Assembly (NCBI GenBank): GCA_947074165.1
Contig: CAMTOT010000071.1
Location: forward strand, 1-10,637
Direction: 5' to 3'
Source of the DNA: an uncultured Bacteroidales bacterium
Lineage (GTDB): Bacteria; Bacteroidota; Bacteroidia; Bacteroidales; JAUNSR01
Length of the DNA: 10,637 bases
Positions 1 through 6,620 of this stretch are shown here, piece after piece (the first letter of the stretch is position 1; each line of letters opens with the position of its first letter). A program made the translations under genes and the position numbers. The notes beneath the pieces are model-generated. The model saw only the letters and a program-made list of their open reading frames with translations. It was not told the origin of the DNA and searched no databases.

Positions 1-39
1 GGACGTACACTCTTTCCCTACACGACGCTCTTCCGATCT
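1..39 (+). other. Illumina sequencing adapter (assembly artefact)
   Basis: Positions 7-39 match the 33-base Illumina TruSeq read-1 adapter end to end (it finishes CTCTTCCGATCT at 28-39). The six bases before it, GGACGT, equal the last six bases of the TruSeq i5 index D507 as I remember it, and the i5 index sits directly 5' of this adapter in dual-indexed libraries. The stretch is therefore library DNA left on a contig end and is not biological. Genomic sequence begins at about position 40. The adapter is joined directly to the coding sequence of the first gene, so its start codon is lost. Confidence 0.97.
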
Positions 40-1893
40 AAGTTAATCAATATTTTGTTTGCGGCAGTTCCGCTTATTGCTGCCTTGCCCGTTTCCGCCA
101 TGACTGTTTCTAAAACCGAACCAACTTTTTGGTGGAGCGGAATGAAAAACCCCGAGTTACAAATTCTGCTTTACGGAGATGATATCTCCAATTCTGAAGT
201 TTCTGTAACAGACAAATCAGTAAAAATAAAAGAGATTGTTTCACTTGAAAGTCCTAACTATATTCTCTTGTATCTTGATTTGAGTGATGTTGCTCCAAAC
301 AAGTTTAATATAGAACTAAAGAAGGGAAAGAAGAAAATTAAAGTTCCTTATGAGCTGAAAGAAAGAAGCAGAGATAAACGAGGTCAGTCAGGATTCACAT
401 CCGAAGATGTGCTATATCTTATGATGCCGGATCGTTTTGCTAACGGTGATACTAAGAATGATATAGTAAAAGGTATGCGTGAAAATCGTATCGACAGAAA
501 AGAACCATCATCACGTCATGGAGGCGATTTTAAAGGTATCGCTGATAATCTTGATTATATGTCAGACCTGGGTGTCACTGCGCTTTGGCTTAATCCTGTT
601 ATGGAGAATGATATGAGTGAAGGTTCATATCACGGATATGCAGCTACCGATTTTTATAAGGTCGATCGTCGTTTCGGGTCTAATGAAGAGTTTGTAGATC
701 TTGTAAAAAAGACTCATGATAAAGGTATGAAGATGGTTATGGATATGATATTCAATCATTGCGGGAGTGAACATTTCATATTTAAAGATATGCCGGCAAA
801 AGACTGGTTTAATCATCCAGACGCGTCTAAAATGACATCCTTCATTACCGTGCCGCAGTATGATAAGTATAGTTCAAACTATGATTTTGATACTGCTATA
901 AACGGTTGGTTTGTATCAGTCATGCCTGATCTTAATCAGCGAAATTCTCATGTAGCTAAATATCTAATCCAGAATTCTATTTGGTGGATAGAGTATGCGC
1001 GTATTGACGGCATTAGGCAGGATACATATCCTTACGCTGATTTTGATATGATGGCACAATGGTGTAAAGCTATAAATGAAGAGTATCCTGATTTTAATAT
1101 TGTAGGAGAAACATGGCTTAATAATAATGTAGGAGTTTCATTCTGGCAGAAAGATAGTAAGTTGGCTTATCCGAGAAATTCAGAGTTGAAGACAGTAATG
1201 GATTTTCCGCTTTTTGGTATAACAGACAATGCTTTTGATGAAGAGACAGGTGACTGGAACGGTGGATTACATCGTATTTATGATTATTTGTCGCAAGATA
1301 TGGTTTACGCCGATCCTATGTATCTTCTTACTTTTCTTGATAATCATGACACTTCGCGCTTTTTTAAAAATGAGGATCAAAGGTCTGACTTCAAGAGATA
1401 CAAACAAGCTCTGGCATTTCTTCTTACAACACGTGGTATACCTCAGATATATTACGGGTCGGAGTGGTTAATGGCTGGTGATAAGTCTAAAAGTGACGGA
1501 TATGTAAGAGAGGATTTCCCCGGAGGATGGCCTGGTGATCAGATTAATAAATTTAAACCGGAAGGCAGGACAGACGCAGAGAATGAGGCTTTCGATTATA
1601 CACAGAAGCTGCTTAAGTGGCGTAAAGGAAACGAGGCAGTAACAAAAGGTAGTGTAAAGCATTTTTCGCCTCACAAAGGTGTGTATGTATATGAGAGACG
1701 ATTTAATAATAAATCGGTCGTTGCTGTCTTTAATGGTACTTCTGAAACAGCAGAGGCTGATCTTGCCAGATATAGAGAGGTAATGCCTGAAGTTAAATCA
1801 AAAGATATTATATCAGGAAACGATTTTGACTTAACATCCGATAAAATTATGATTGAGCCCAAAGACGTTCTGATTTTTGAATTTTCTTTTTAA
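40..1893 (+). CDS. GH13 alpha-amylase family: neopullulanase/cyclomaltodextrinase, SusA-like, 5'-truncated
   Basis: Periplasmic enzyme expected to cut alpha-1,4 (possibly alpha-1,6) links in malto-oligosaccharides, cyclodextrins or pullulan. The frame is open from 40 (KLINILFAAVPLIAALPVSA), which is a signal peptide lacking only its first residues; the TTG at 55 lies inside it. Numbering from that TTG: an N-terminal beta domain at about 17-105, a TIM barrel from about 117 opening with PDRFANGD (125-132), and a C-terminal beta domain at about 545-612. All four GH13 regions are present: DMIFNH (230-235), DGIRQD (318-323, nucleophile D323), GETW with acid/base E352, and LDNHD with D432. SYHGYAATDFY is typical of SusA/cyclomaltodextrinase types. 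Length fits SusA, about 617 residues. No other sus genes are visible, so the physiological substrate is inferred. The gene ends in a terminator facing a convergent gene. Confidence 0.93.
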   Translation, partial: KLINILFAAVPLIAALPVSAMTVSKTEPTFWWSGMKNPELQILLYGDDISNSEVSVTDKSVKIKEIVSLESPNYILLYLDLSDVAPNKFNIELKKGKKKIKVPYELKERSRDKRGQSGFTSEDVLYLMMPDRFANGDTKNDIVKGMRENRIDRKEPSSRHGGDFKGIADNLDYMSDLGVTALWLNPVMENDMSEGSYHGYAATDFYKVDRRFGSNEEFVDLVKKTHDKGMKMVMDMIFNHCGSEHFIFKDMPAKDWFNHPDASKMTSFITVPQYDKYSSNYDFDTAINGWFVSVMPDLNQRNSHVAKYLIQNSIWWIEYARIDGIRQDTYPYADFDMMAQWCKAINEEYPDFNIVGETWLNNNVGVSFWQKDSKLAYPRNSELKTVMDFPLFGITDNAFDEETGDWNGGLHRIYDYLSQDMVYADPMYLLTFLDNHDTSRFFKNEDQRSDFKRYKQALAFLLTTRGIPQIYYGSEWLMAGDKSKSDGYVREDFPGGWPGDQINKFKPEGRTDAENEAFDYTQKLLKWRKGNEAVTKGSVKHFSPHKGVYVYERRFNNKSVVAVFNGTSETAEADLARYREVMPEVKSKDIISGNDFDLTSDKIMIEPKDVLIFEFSF

Positions 1894-1895
1894 AT

Positions 1896-1950
1896 AATTA
1901 AATGCACCTGAATAGATATATTTTTCATATTTATTCAGGTGCATTTAATT
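1896..1950. terminator. Bidirectional intrinsic terminator between convergent genes
   Basis: A perfect 19-bp inverted repeat has arms at 1896-1914 and 1932-1950 (core AAATGCACCTGAATA). It extends inward by four or five more pairs with one G-T wobble, leaving a loop of about 7 nt near 1920-1926. The outer arms are A/T-rich, so either strand reads as a stem followed by a U-rich tail. It fills the whole gap between the GH13 stop (1891-1893) and the minus-strand gene stop (1950-1952), and its right arm touches that stop codon. Confidence 0.85.
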
Positions 1951-3572
1951 TATAGAAACTTAGATTTATACTCGAAGTTTATTTTTATTCCGGTGGCAGG
2001 ATGAGTAAACTCGACGTATTCAGCGTGTAGATAAAGTCTGTCAGATTTCGTTCCGTATAACTCATCCCCTTTTATTGGCGTATTTAGCCCCGATTTATGA
2101 GCACAGTGTACTCTGAGCTGATGTGTACGACCTGTATATGGATATAGATAGATAAAAGTTTTACCAGCGCTCTCCTTGATTACTTTATAATATGTAACTG
2201 CCTTTTTTCCATTTTCAAAATTAACGATCTGTTTAGGTCTGTGGTTATAATCGGCAGATAAAGGTAGATTAATATAACCTTCATTATCATTAATTATTCC
2301 GTCAAGGACAGCTATGTATCTCTTTTTTACTTCACGGGTTTTAAACTGTTCTTGTAGGTTTTTGTGTACATCCTTATTTTTCGCTATAATCATAAGTCCG
2401 GATGTCGACATATCAAGACGATGTACGATTATGGGGCCTGAGATATCGGGATATATTTCAGTCATTTGTTTATATACAGACGTGTTATCTGATTTACCTG
2501 GCACAGAAAGCAGTCCGTGTGGTTTATAAACTATGGCAATATGTTGATCCGAATATATAACCTCCACTTTTAAATCGACATTTCTCTTTAGGGGATCCTC
2601 CTCAATATCAAGCCCGCGGAGCATAAAGCCGAGTATAGGTTCACATTTGCCCTTACAAGCCGGATAATGGTTGCCATGCATCCTTATTTCAGTTTTTGGT
2701 GAATCTCCCCACCAAAACTCAGCCATGGCTATCGGCTTGAGATTATTAATATATGCATATTGAAGGAGTTTTGGTCCTGCACACTCTCCGGCACCTGCCG
2801 GTGGTATTTTGCCAGCTGTGGCACTAAATATTTCATTCAAATCTTTTATTTCGCCATTTGCATTTAGTAGTTTGAATGCTCCAAACATTTTATGTTGCAG
2901 TGCTGCCGAACGGCTCTTCCTTTCATCCTTTAGTGATGATATTGTTTTTTCAAACAGCGAAAGTCGTTCTTTTAATAAATCAGTTTCATACTGTAGTTTT
3001 TTTTCCAGACGTTTTAGTTCTGCTTTTAAAAAGCGACTCTCGTTTAATAGCAAGTCATTATCTGACTCAGTAAGCTCGGTATCCTTACGTAGTGCATCTC
3101 TTTTTATCTTTGCCTCCTTAATCCGCTCTTTTTCCTTGGTAATCTGCGAATTTGCGGCTTTTTTATGCTCTTCAAGATCTTTTTTTAGCTCCTTATATTC
3201 GTTGCATGAGTTCAAATCACTTATTTTTCTGTTAATAAATGAAATGTTCTCCTCCTCAGGTCTGAAAAAGCCGTTAGGATTAAGTAAATCATAAACAGGC
3301 GGTACGAAATATTCGTGGTTGTTGCTGTTTAAAAGATTTCCTGAGAATGCGGCAAGGAAGCCTGTTTTATTATCTTTTGTCAGGACTATGAGCACCCCAA
3401 GCATTTTACCTTTGGATAATTCACCATGCCATTGTTTTTTTTTATTTATATACCTGACAATATTGTCATAGGCAATATAAGTTAGCTTATGGGGAGTGTA
3501 ATTGAACGGAAAAGTAAAGCGAGAGGGTAGACTTATGCCATCTATTTCCTCCTGATTAAAAAGATGCAGCAT
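1950..3572 (-). CDS. RluA-family pseudouridine synthase with long coiled-coil N-terminal extension
   Basis: Cytoplasmic RNA modification enzyme that isomerises uridine to pseudouridine in rRNA or tRNA. The C-terminal third (about 333-540) is a full RluA-type catalytic domain: HRLDMSTSG (384-392) carries the catalytic Asp387, followed by GRTHQLRVH (481-489) and GDELYG (502-507). The first 330 residues are an extension. An N-terminal globular part (about 1-110) contains GFLAAFSG. A very charged Lys/Glu-rich coiled coil spans about 115-235. A compact segment then carries GAGECAGPKLL (260-270), EFWWGDSP and HGNHYPACKGKCEPIL, with C264, C306 and C310 as possible metal ligands. No S4 domain is recognisable. 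ATG at 3572 gives a plausible N-terminus. It lies 54 nt downstream of the GNAT gene, probably on the same transcript. Similar extended RluA proteins are known in Bacteroidota; the target uridine cannot be told from sequence. Confidence 0.9.
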   Translation of the reverse strand: MLHLFNQEEIDGISLPSRFTFPFNYTPHKLTYIAYDNIVRYINKKKQWHGELSKGKMLGVLIVLTKDNKTGFLAAFSGNLLNSNNHEYFVPPVYDLLNPNGFFRPEEENISFINRKISDLNSCNEYKELKKDLEEHKKAANSQITKEKERIKEAKIKRDALRKDTELTESDNDLLLNESRFLKAELKRLEKKLQYETDLLKERLSLFEKTISSLKDERKSRSAALQHKMFGAFKLLNANGEIKDLNEIFSATAGKIPPAGAGECAGPKLLQYAYINNLKPIAMAEFWWGDSPKTEIRMHGNHYPACKGKCEPILGFMLRGLDIEEDPLKRNVDLKVEVIYSDQHIAIVYKPHGLLSVPGKSDNTSVYKQMTEIYPDISGPIIVHRLDMSTSGLMIIAKNKDVHKNLQEQFKTREVKKRYIAVLDGIINDNEGYINLPLSADYNHRPKQIVNFENGKKAVTYYKVIKESAGKTFIYLYPYTGRTHQLRVHCAHKSGLNTPIKGDELYGTKSDRLYLHAEYVEFTHPATGIKINFEYKSKFL

Positions 3573-3626
3573 GAAATTTAAAATGTATATAAACAGAATG
3601 TGATGAAAGTTTAGCTAAAATATCGT

Positions 3627-3884
3627 TTATTGCTTAGGATGTCTTTGCATCCATATTATAGCGTAAGAACAGGATGCGTCTCTATCAAGTCCCTGCGAAT
3701 CGGCATAATTATAAGCCGCCTCCACGAGTTGAGCCGCAATACCACGACCTCCAATCTCTTTTGGGACTATAGTATGAGTAATACATAGAGCATTGCCATG
3801 TATTTCATAATCAACATATGCGGTGATACCGTCTACGACTGTCTCAAATCGTTCTCTTTCCGGATAATGAATTATTTCTGCCAT
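3627..3884 (-). CDS. Small GNAT-fold N-acetyltransferase-like protein (YjdJ/NATD1 type)
   Basis: An 85-residue protein resembling the minimal GCN5-related acetyltransferase family (Pfam Acetyltransf_CG type, about 90 residues). Residues 20-40 form the beta strands (YVDYEIHGNALCITHTIV). IGGRGIAAQLVEAA (44-57) is the acetyl-CoA pyrophosphate-binding loop with its following helix. The C-terminal SCSY...RHP (71-83) matches the conserved Cys-Ser and Arg-His-Pro block of the family. The C-terminus is a few residues shorter than usual. The acceptor substrate of these mini-GNATs is generally unknown and cannot be inferred here. It is the first gene of the minus-strand pair, with the pseudouridine synthase 54 nt downstream. 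The ATG at 3882-3884 is the natural start. Confidence 0.85.
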   Translation of the reverse strand: MAEIIHYPERERFETVVDGITAYVDYEIHGNALCITHTIVPKEIGGRGIAAQLVEAAYNYADSQGLDRDASCSYAIIWMQRHPKQ

Positions 3885-3923
3885 AATATAAAGTATTCAT
3901 TTATTATTAGTTAATATAAATAC

Positions 3924-3975
3924 AACAATATTGAAGATAGATATTTCAGCCTTGGAGATCATTTTTAATATTGTT
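3924..3975. repeat. Inverted repeat in the divergent intergenic region
   Basis: AACAATATT (3924-3932) and AATATTGTT (3967-3975) form a 9-bp inverted repeat. As plus-strand RNA the stem continues to 3938/3961 for six more pairs, two of them G-U, giving about 15 pairs around a loop of about 22 nt. As minus-strand RNA the wobble pairs become mismatches. It lies just downstream of the minus-strand -7 element, so it could be an operator or a leader structure. AT-rich sequence makes chance pairing likely. Confidence 0.35.
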
Positions 3976-3998
3976 TTGTTATAGCAAAGATAATTTTA
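3970..3998 (+). promoter_or_regulatory. Weak candidate promoter for the small ORF and bio operon
   Basis: TAATTTTA at 3991-3998 matches the Bacteroidota -7 element TAnnTTTG at all but the last fixed base. ATTG at 3970-3973, 17 nt upstream, resembles the -33 TTTG. Transcription would start near 4004, shortly before the GTG at 4027. The match is imperfect and the spacing slightly short, but I see no better plus-strand candidate between 3885 and 4402. Confidence 0.22.
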
Positions 3999-4013
3999 TT
4001 ATAAAAAATCAAT
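3985..4013 (-). promoter_or_regulatory. Candidate Bacteroidota promoter for the GNAT-pseudouridine synthase unit
   Basis: Read on the minus strand, positions 3992-3985 give TATCTTTG, a perfect match to the Bacteroidota -7 consensus TAnnTTTG. ATTG (4013-4010) lies 17 nt upstream as a partial -33 element; the usual spacing is about 19. A start near 3978 would give a 5' leader of about 94 nt before the ATG at 3884. The element shares two bases with the weak plus-strand candidate, so the two directions may compete. Confidence 0.42.
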
Positions 4014-4026
4014 TACATTTACAACC

Positions 4027-4341
4027 GTGAAAAAAGTCAGTATAACATATTGTAACAGGAGTTTGCGTTTTTGCCGTTGGAGCAGAAAGGCCTATTCTGC
4101 TTTTTGCAGCGTTGGTCGGCATGTAACTATCGGTGCTTTGCGTAAAGCTGTTGCAGAATGTTCGCTGATGAAGCACAATCCGCTTCAGACTGTAACATCT
4201 TTTATCGAAAAAGTTGCAGTTGAACTTGTTGATATAGACGATGATATAGATGTTTTAGATGCTCTTATGGCCAATATTGTATCTTGTCGTATAGTTAATA
4301 CTACGGAGTGTGCGCCAATTTATGTTTATTTTAAAAATTAA
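4027..4341 (+). CDS. Small Cys-rich protein of unknown function upstream of bioB (RWSRKAYSAF motif)
   Basis: A 104-residue ORF that I cannot assign a function. The frame is open from 3994 but has no ATG, so GTG at 4027 (MKKVSITYCN) is the likely start. The N-terminal half is basic and Cys-rich: RFCRWSRKAYSAFCSVGR (14-31), then VTIGALRKAVAECSL (33-47), with C9, C16, C27 and C45. The C-terminal half is acidic around VELVDIDDDIDVLDAL (65-80). I loosely recall similar RWSRKxYxxFxS-xGR-VxIG small proteins in Bacteroidales next to vitamin- or TonB-related genes, but have not verified this. There is no signal peptide or membrane segment. The coherent, charge-segregated composition and the position just ahead of bioB, in the same direction, suggest a real gene. 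It may act as a leader or regulator for the biotin operon. A terminator-like hairpin begins 6 nt after its stop. Confidence 0.6.
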   Translation: MKKVSITYCNRSLRFCRWSRKAYSAFCSVGRHVTIGALRKAVAECSLMKHNPLQTVTSFIEKVAVELVDIDDDIDVLDALMANIVSCRIVNTTECAPIYVYFKN

Positions 4342-4346
4342 TTTAT

Positions 4347-4395
4347 AAGCGATATGGAATTATCATAAAATGATAACTCTATATCGCTTCTTTTT
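4347..4395 (+). terminator. Terminator/attenuator-like hairpin immediately before bioB
   Basis: Arms at 4347-4365 and 4371-4389 pair over 19 positions with one G-T wobble (4356/4380) and one A-C mismatch (4359/4377); the loop is about 5 nt (TAAAA). The base of the stem is AAGCGATAT/ATATCGCTT. The tail CTTCTTTTTATTTG (4390-4400) is U-rich, as in an intrinsic terminator. The bioB ATG is at 4402, only 12 nt past the stem, leaving no room for a separate promoter downstream. The hairpin must therefore be read through for bioB expression, or it acts as a regulated attenuator or as an RNA end/stability element. Confidence 0.75.
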
Positions 4396-4401
4396 ATTTG
4401 T

Positions 4402-5361
4402 ATGGATCTGATAAGTATAAGAAATAAAGCTGTAAAAGGAGAAGATGTGTCTATTGAAGAGGCACTCTATTTATATGATTATAATGATAAGGAGGCTCTT
4501 TATGAAGCTGCTCATTATATATCGCAAGAATGTGCTTCCGACCTTTTTGATATGTGCTCAATAATTAATGCCAAATCGGGGAAGTGTAGTGAGAATTGTA
4601 AATGGTGCGCTCAGTCGGCACACTTTAAAACAGCTGCTGAGATATACTCTTTCGTAGGGAAGGAGGAATGTTTGCGACATGCGCAGTACAATGAAAAGCA
4701 AGGCATAAACAGATTCTCGTTGGTGGCAAGTGGTAGAAGACCTTCTTCTAAAGAGATTGATATTATATGCGATACGTATAACTATATAAGAGAAAACAGC
4801 GACATTAATCTTTGTGCTTCTTTGGGGCTGGCAACAAAAGAGCAACTTGAGAAGTTGAAACTTGCCGGAGTAAATCGTTATCATTGTAATCTTGAAACAG
4901 CGCCTTCATATTTCTCTGAATTATGCAGTACTCACACGCAGGATGAAAAGATACGCACATTGAGAGACGCTAAAAGTTTAGGAATGGATCTTTGTAGTGG
5001 AGGAATAATCGGGATGGGTGAGTCAAAGCATCAGCGCGTGGAGTTTGCCTTTGCTTTAAAAAATCTTGGCGTAGATTCTATCCCTATTAATGTGCTGCAT
5101 CCTATAGCAGGTACTCCGCTTGAAAATGCAGCGAAACTTAGCGAAGAGGATATTCTTACCACTATCGCAATATTCAGATTCATTCATCCGAAAGCATTTC
5201 TTCGATTCGCCGGCGGGCGCGGCTTAATCAGTAAAGAGGCTGTTAATAAGTCTTTGTATATAGGAGTTAACTCAGCCATAGTGGGTGATTTACTGACAAC
5301 TATAGGTTCGAAAGTGGAAGATGATATAAAAATGATAAAAGATGCAGGATATAGAATTTGA
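4402..5361 (+). CDS. bioB: Biotin synthase (radical SAM), anaerobe-type variant
   Basis: Last step of biotin synthesis: inserts sulfur into dethiobiotin by radical SAM chemistry in the cytoplasm. The 319-residue protein has the radical-SAM motif CSENCKWC (C62, C66, C69), then CASLG (C138), YHCNLETAPSYF (160-171), CSGGIIGMGE (198-207) and FLRFAGGRG (266-274). Aligned by eye to E. coli BioB, the auxiliary [2Fe-2S] ligands Cys128, Cys188 and Arg260 correspond to C138, C198 and R268. The Cys97 position (RFC) is S106 (RFS), and the His152 position (YNHNLDT) is C162. Such replacements fit the divergent BioB type of anaerobes, for which an auxiliary 4Fe-5S cluster has been reported. Its length fits anaerobe BioB and is shorter than E. 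coli BioB. First gene of the bio operon; its end overlaps bioA by 20 nt. Confidence 0.97.
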   Translation: MDLISIRNKAVKGEDVSIEEALYLYDYNDKEALYEAAHYISQECASDLFDMCSIINAKSGKCSENCKWCAQSAHFKTAAEIYSFVGKEECLRHAQYNEKQGINRFSLVASGRRPSSKEIDIICDTYNYIRENSDINLCASLGLATKEQLEKLKLAGVNRYHCNLETAPSYFSELCSTHTQDEKIRTLRDAKSLGMDLCSGGIIGMGESKHQRVEFAFALKNLGVDSIPINVLHPIAGTPLENAAKLSEEDILTTIAIFRFIHPKAFLRFAGGRGLISKEAVNKSLYIGVNSAIVGDLLTTIGSKVEDDIKMIKDAGYRI

Positions 5362-6616
5362 TAGAAAACATATATGGCATCCATATACATCGGCAACGAA
5401 TCCGCTGCCTGTGTATGAAGTTGTATCAGCCGACGGTGCCGAGATTGAACTTGCCGACGGTAGACGACTTATAGAGGGTATGTCTTCGTGGTGGTGTACT
5501 ATACATGGATACAATAACCCGATACTAAATAAGGCGGCTATGGAGCAGCTTTCAAAAATGTCGCACATTATGTTTGGCGGGCTTACACACAAGCCGGCTA
5601 TAGAACTTGGCAGAAAGCTTTTGGAAATAGCTCCTTCGTCGATGCAAAAAATATTTTATGCTGACAGCGGTTCTGTAGCTGTTGAGGTGGCTTTGAAAAT
5701 GGCTGTGCAATATCATTATGCTAAAGGTAATGCAGATAAGCATAACTTTGTGACTATTCGTTCGGGCTATCATGGTGATACGTGGAATGCAATGTCCGTT
5801 TGTGATCCGGTGACAGGTATGCACTCTATATTCGGAAGTTCACTTCCTATAAGATATTTCGTGTCTGCTCCTGAATCAAAATTTCACGGTGAGTGGTTCG
5901 AAGATGATATTAATGAACTTAAATCTGTGATTGAACAAAATGCAGGAAATATTGCCGCTCTGATTTTAGAGCCTATTGTTCAGGGTGCCGGTGGCATGCG
6001 TTTCTATCATCCGGAGTATCTACGTCTGGCATCTGAGTTATGTCGTGAACATGATATTCTGGTTATTTATGATGAAATTGCAACCGGATTTGGACGTACA
6101 GGAAAGTTATTTGCATGGGAATGGTCTGGTGTTGAACCTGATATTATGTGTATTGGTAAGTCTCTGACAGGTGGATATATGACACTGTCGGCAGTGCTGA
6201 CTACAGATCATATAGCTGAAATGATATCTGAAAATTATCCGGGAGCCTTTATGCACGGACCTACCTTCATGGGCAATCCTCTCGCTTGCGCCGTAGCCTC
6301 TGCCTCGGTCTCTTTACTACTTGAATCAGAATGGAAATCTAAAGTTGATGAAATCGAGAAGCAAATGAAAGAGGATCTCGAACCGGCTAAGGTCTTTGAT
6401 ACAGTAAAAGAGGTTAGGGTACTTGGTGCAATAGGTGTCATAGAAATGAATGATCCTGTTAATATGGCTGTCCTCCAAAAACGTTTTGTCGAAGAGGGGA
6501 TATGGGTTCGTCCTTTCGGGACTCTGATATATATTATGCCGCCGTTTATGGTGATAACAAAAGAACAGCTTAGCAAGCTAACACGTGGCTTAATTAAAAT
6601 AATAAGCGAGATTTAA
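5342..6616 (+). CDS. bioA: Adenosylmethionine-8-amino-7-oxononanoate aminotransferase
   Basis: PLP-dependent class III aminotransferase that converts KAPA to 7,8-diaminopelargonate (DAPA), normally with S-adenosylmethionine as amino donor. The 424-residue protein shows the BioA N-terminus HIWHPYTS (10-17), SSWWCTIHGY (48-57), the phosphate-binding loop GSVAVEVALK (110-119), DEIATGFGRTG (244-254) with PLP-contacting D244, and Lys273 in IGKSLTGGY as the Schiff-base lysine. GPTFMGNPLACA (306-317) is the family's other cofactor-side loop. The ATG at 5342 lies inside bioB, giving a 20-nt overlap in another frame. This start is kept because the residues before HIWHPYTS match the usual BioA beginning. 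The bioF start follows 4 nt after the stop, which implies co-transcription and probably coupled translation. Confidence 0.97.
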   Translation: MQDIEFDRKHIWHPYTSATNPLPVYEVVSADGAEIELADGRRLIEGMSSWWCTIHGYNNPILNKAAMEQLSKMSHIMFGGLTHKPAIELGRKLLEIAPSSMQKIFYADSGSVAVEVALKMAVQYHYAKGNADKHNFVTIRSGYHGDTWNAMSVCDPVTGMHSIFGSSLPIRYFVSAPESKFHGEWFEDDINELKSVIEQNAGNIAALILEPIVQGAGGMRFYHPEYLRLASELCREHDILVIYDEIATGFGRTGKLFAWEWSGVEPDIMCIGKSLTGGYMTLSAVLTTDHIAEMISENYPGAFMHGPTFMGNPLACAVASASVSLLLESEWKSKVDEIEKQMKEDLEPAKVFDTVKEVRVLGAIGVIEMNDPVNMAVLQKRFVEEGIWVRPFGTLIYIMPPFMVITKEQLSKLTRGLIKIISEI

Positions 6617-6620
6617 ATTT

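Noticed and set aside
55..57. TTG as the start codon of the GH13 gene
   Set aside because: It lies inside a signal peptide that is already open from 40; the true start was lost where the adapter joins the contig.
2809..3294. Plus-strand ORF of 161 codons rich in Ser and Phe
   Set aside because: It is the antisense reading of the Lys/Glu-rich coiled coil of the pseudouridine synthase; the Ser/Phe composition is the mirror of that.
4010..4026. Possible BirA-type operator (TTTACAA half-site) before the small ORF
   Set aside because: Only one half of the TTGTAAACC-N14/15-GGTTTACAA palindrome is approximated; no matching left half lies at the right distance.
5290..5592. Minus-strand ORF across the bioB/bioA junction
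   Set aside because: No recognisable domain, and it is antisense to two well-supported genes.
6235..6576. Minus-strand ORF of 113 codons inside bioA
   Set aside because: Low-complexity Ser/Thr-rich antisense reading of a clear aminotransferase.
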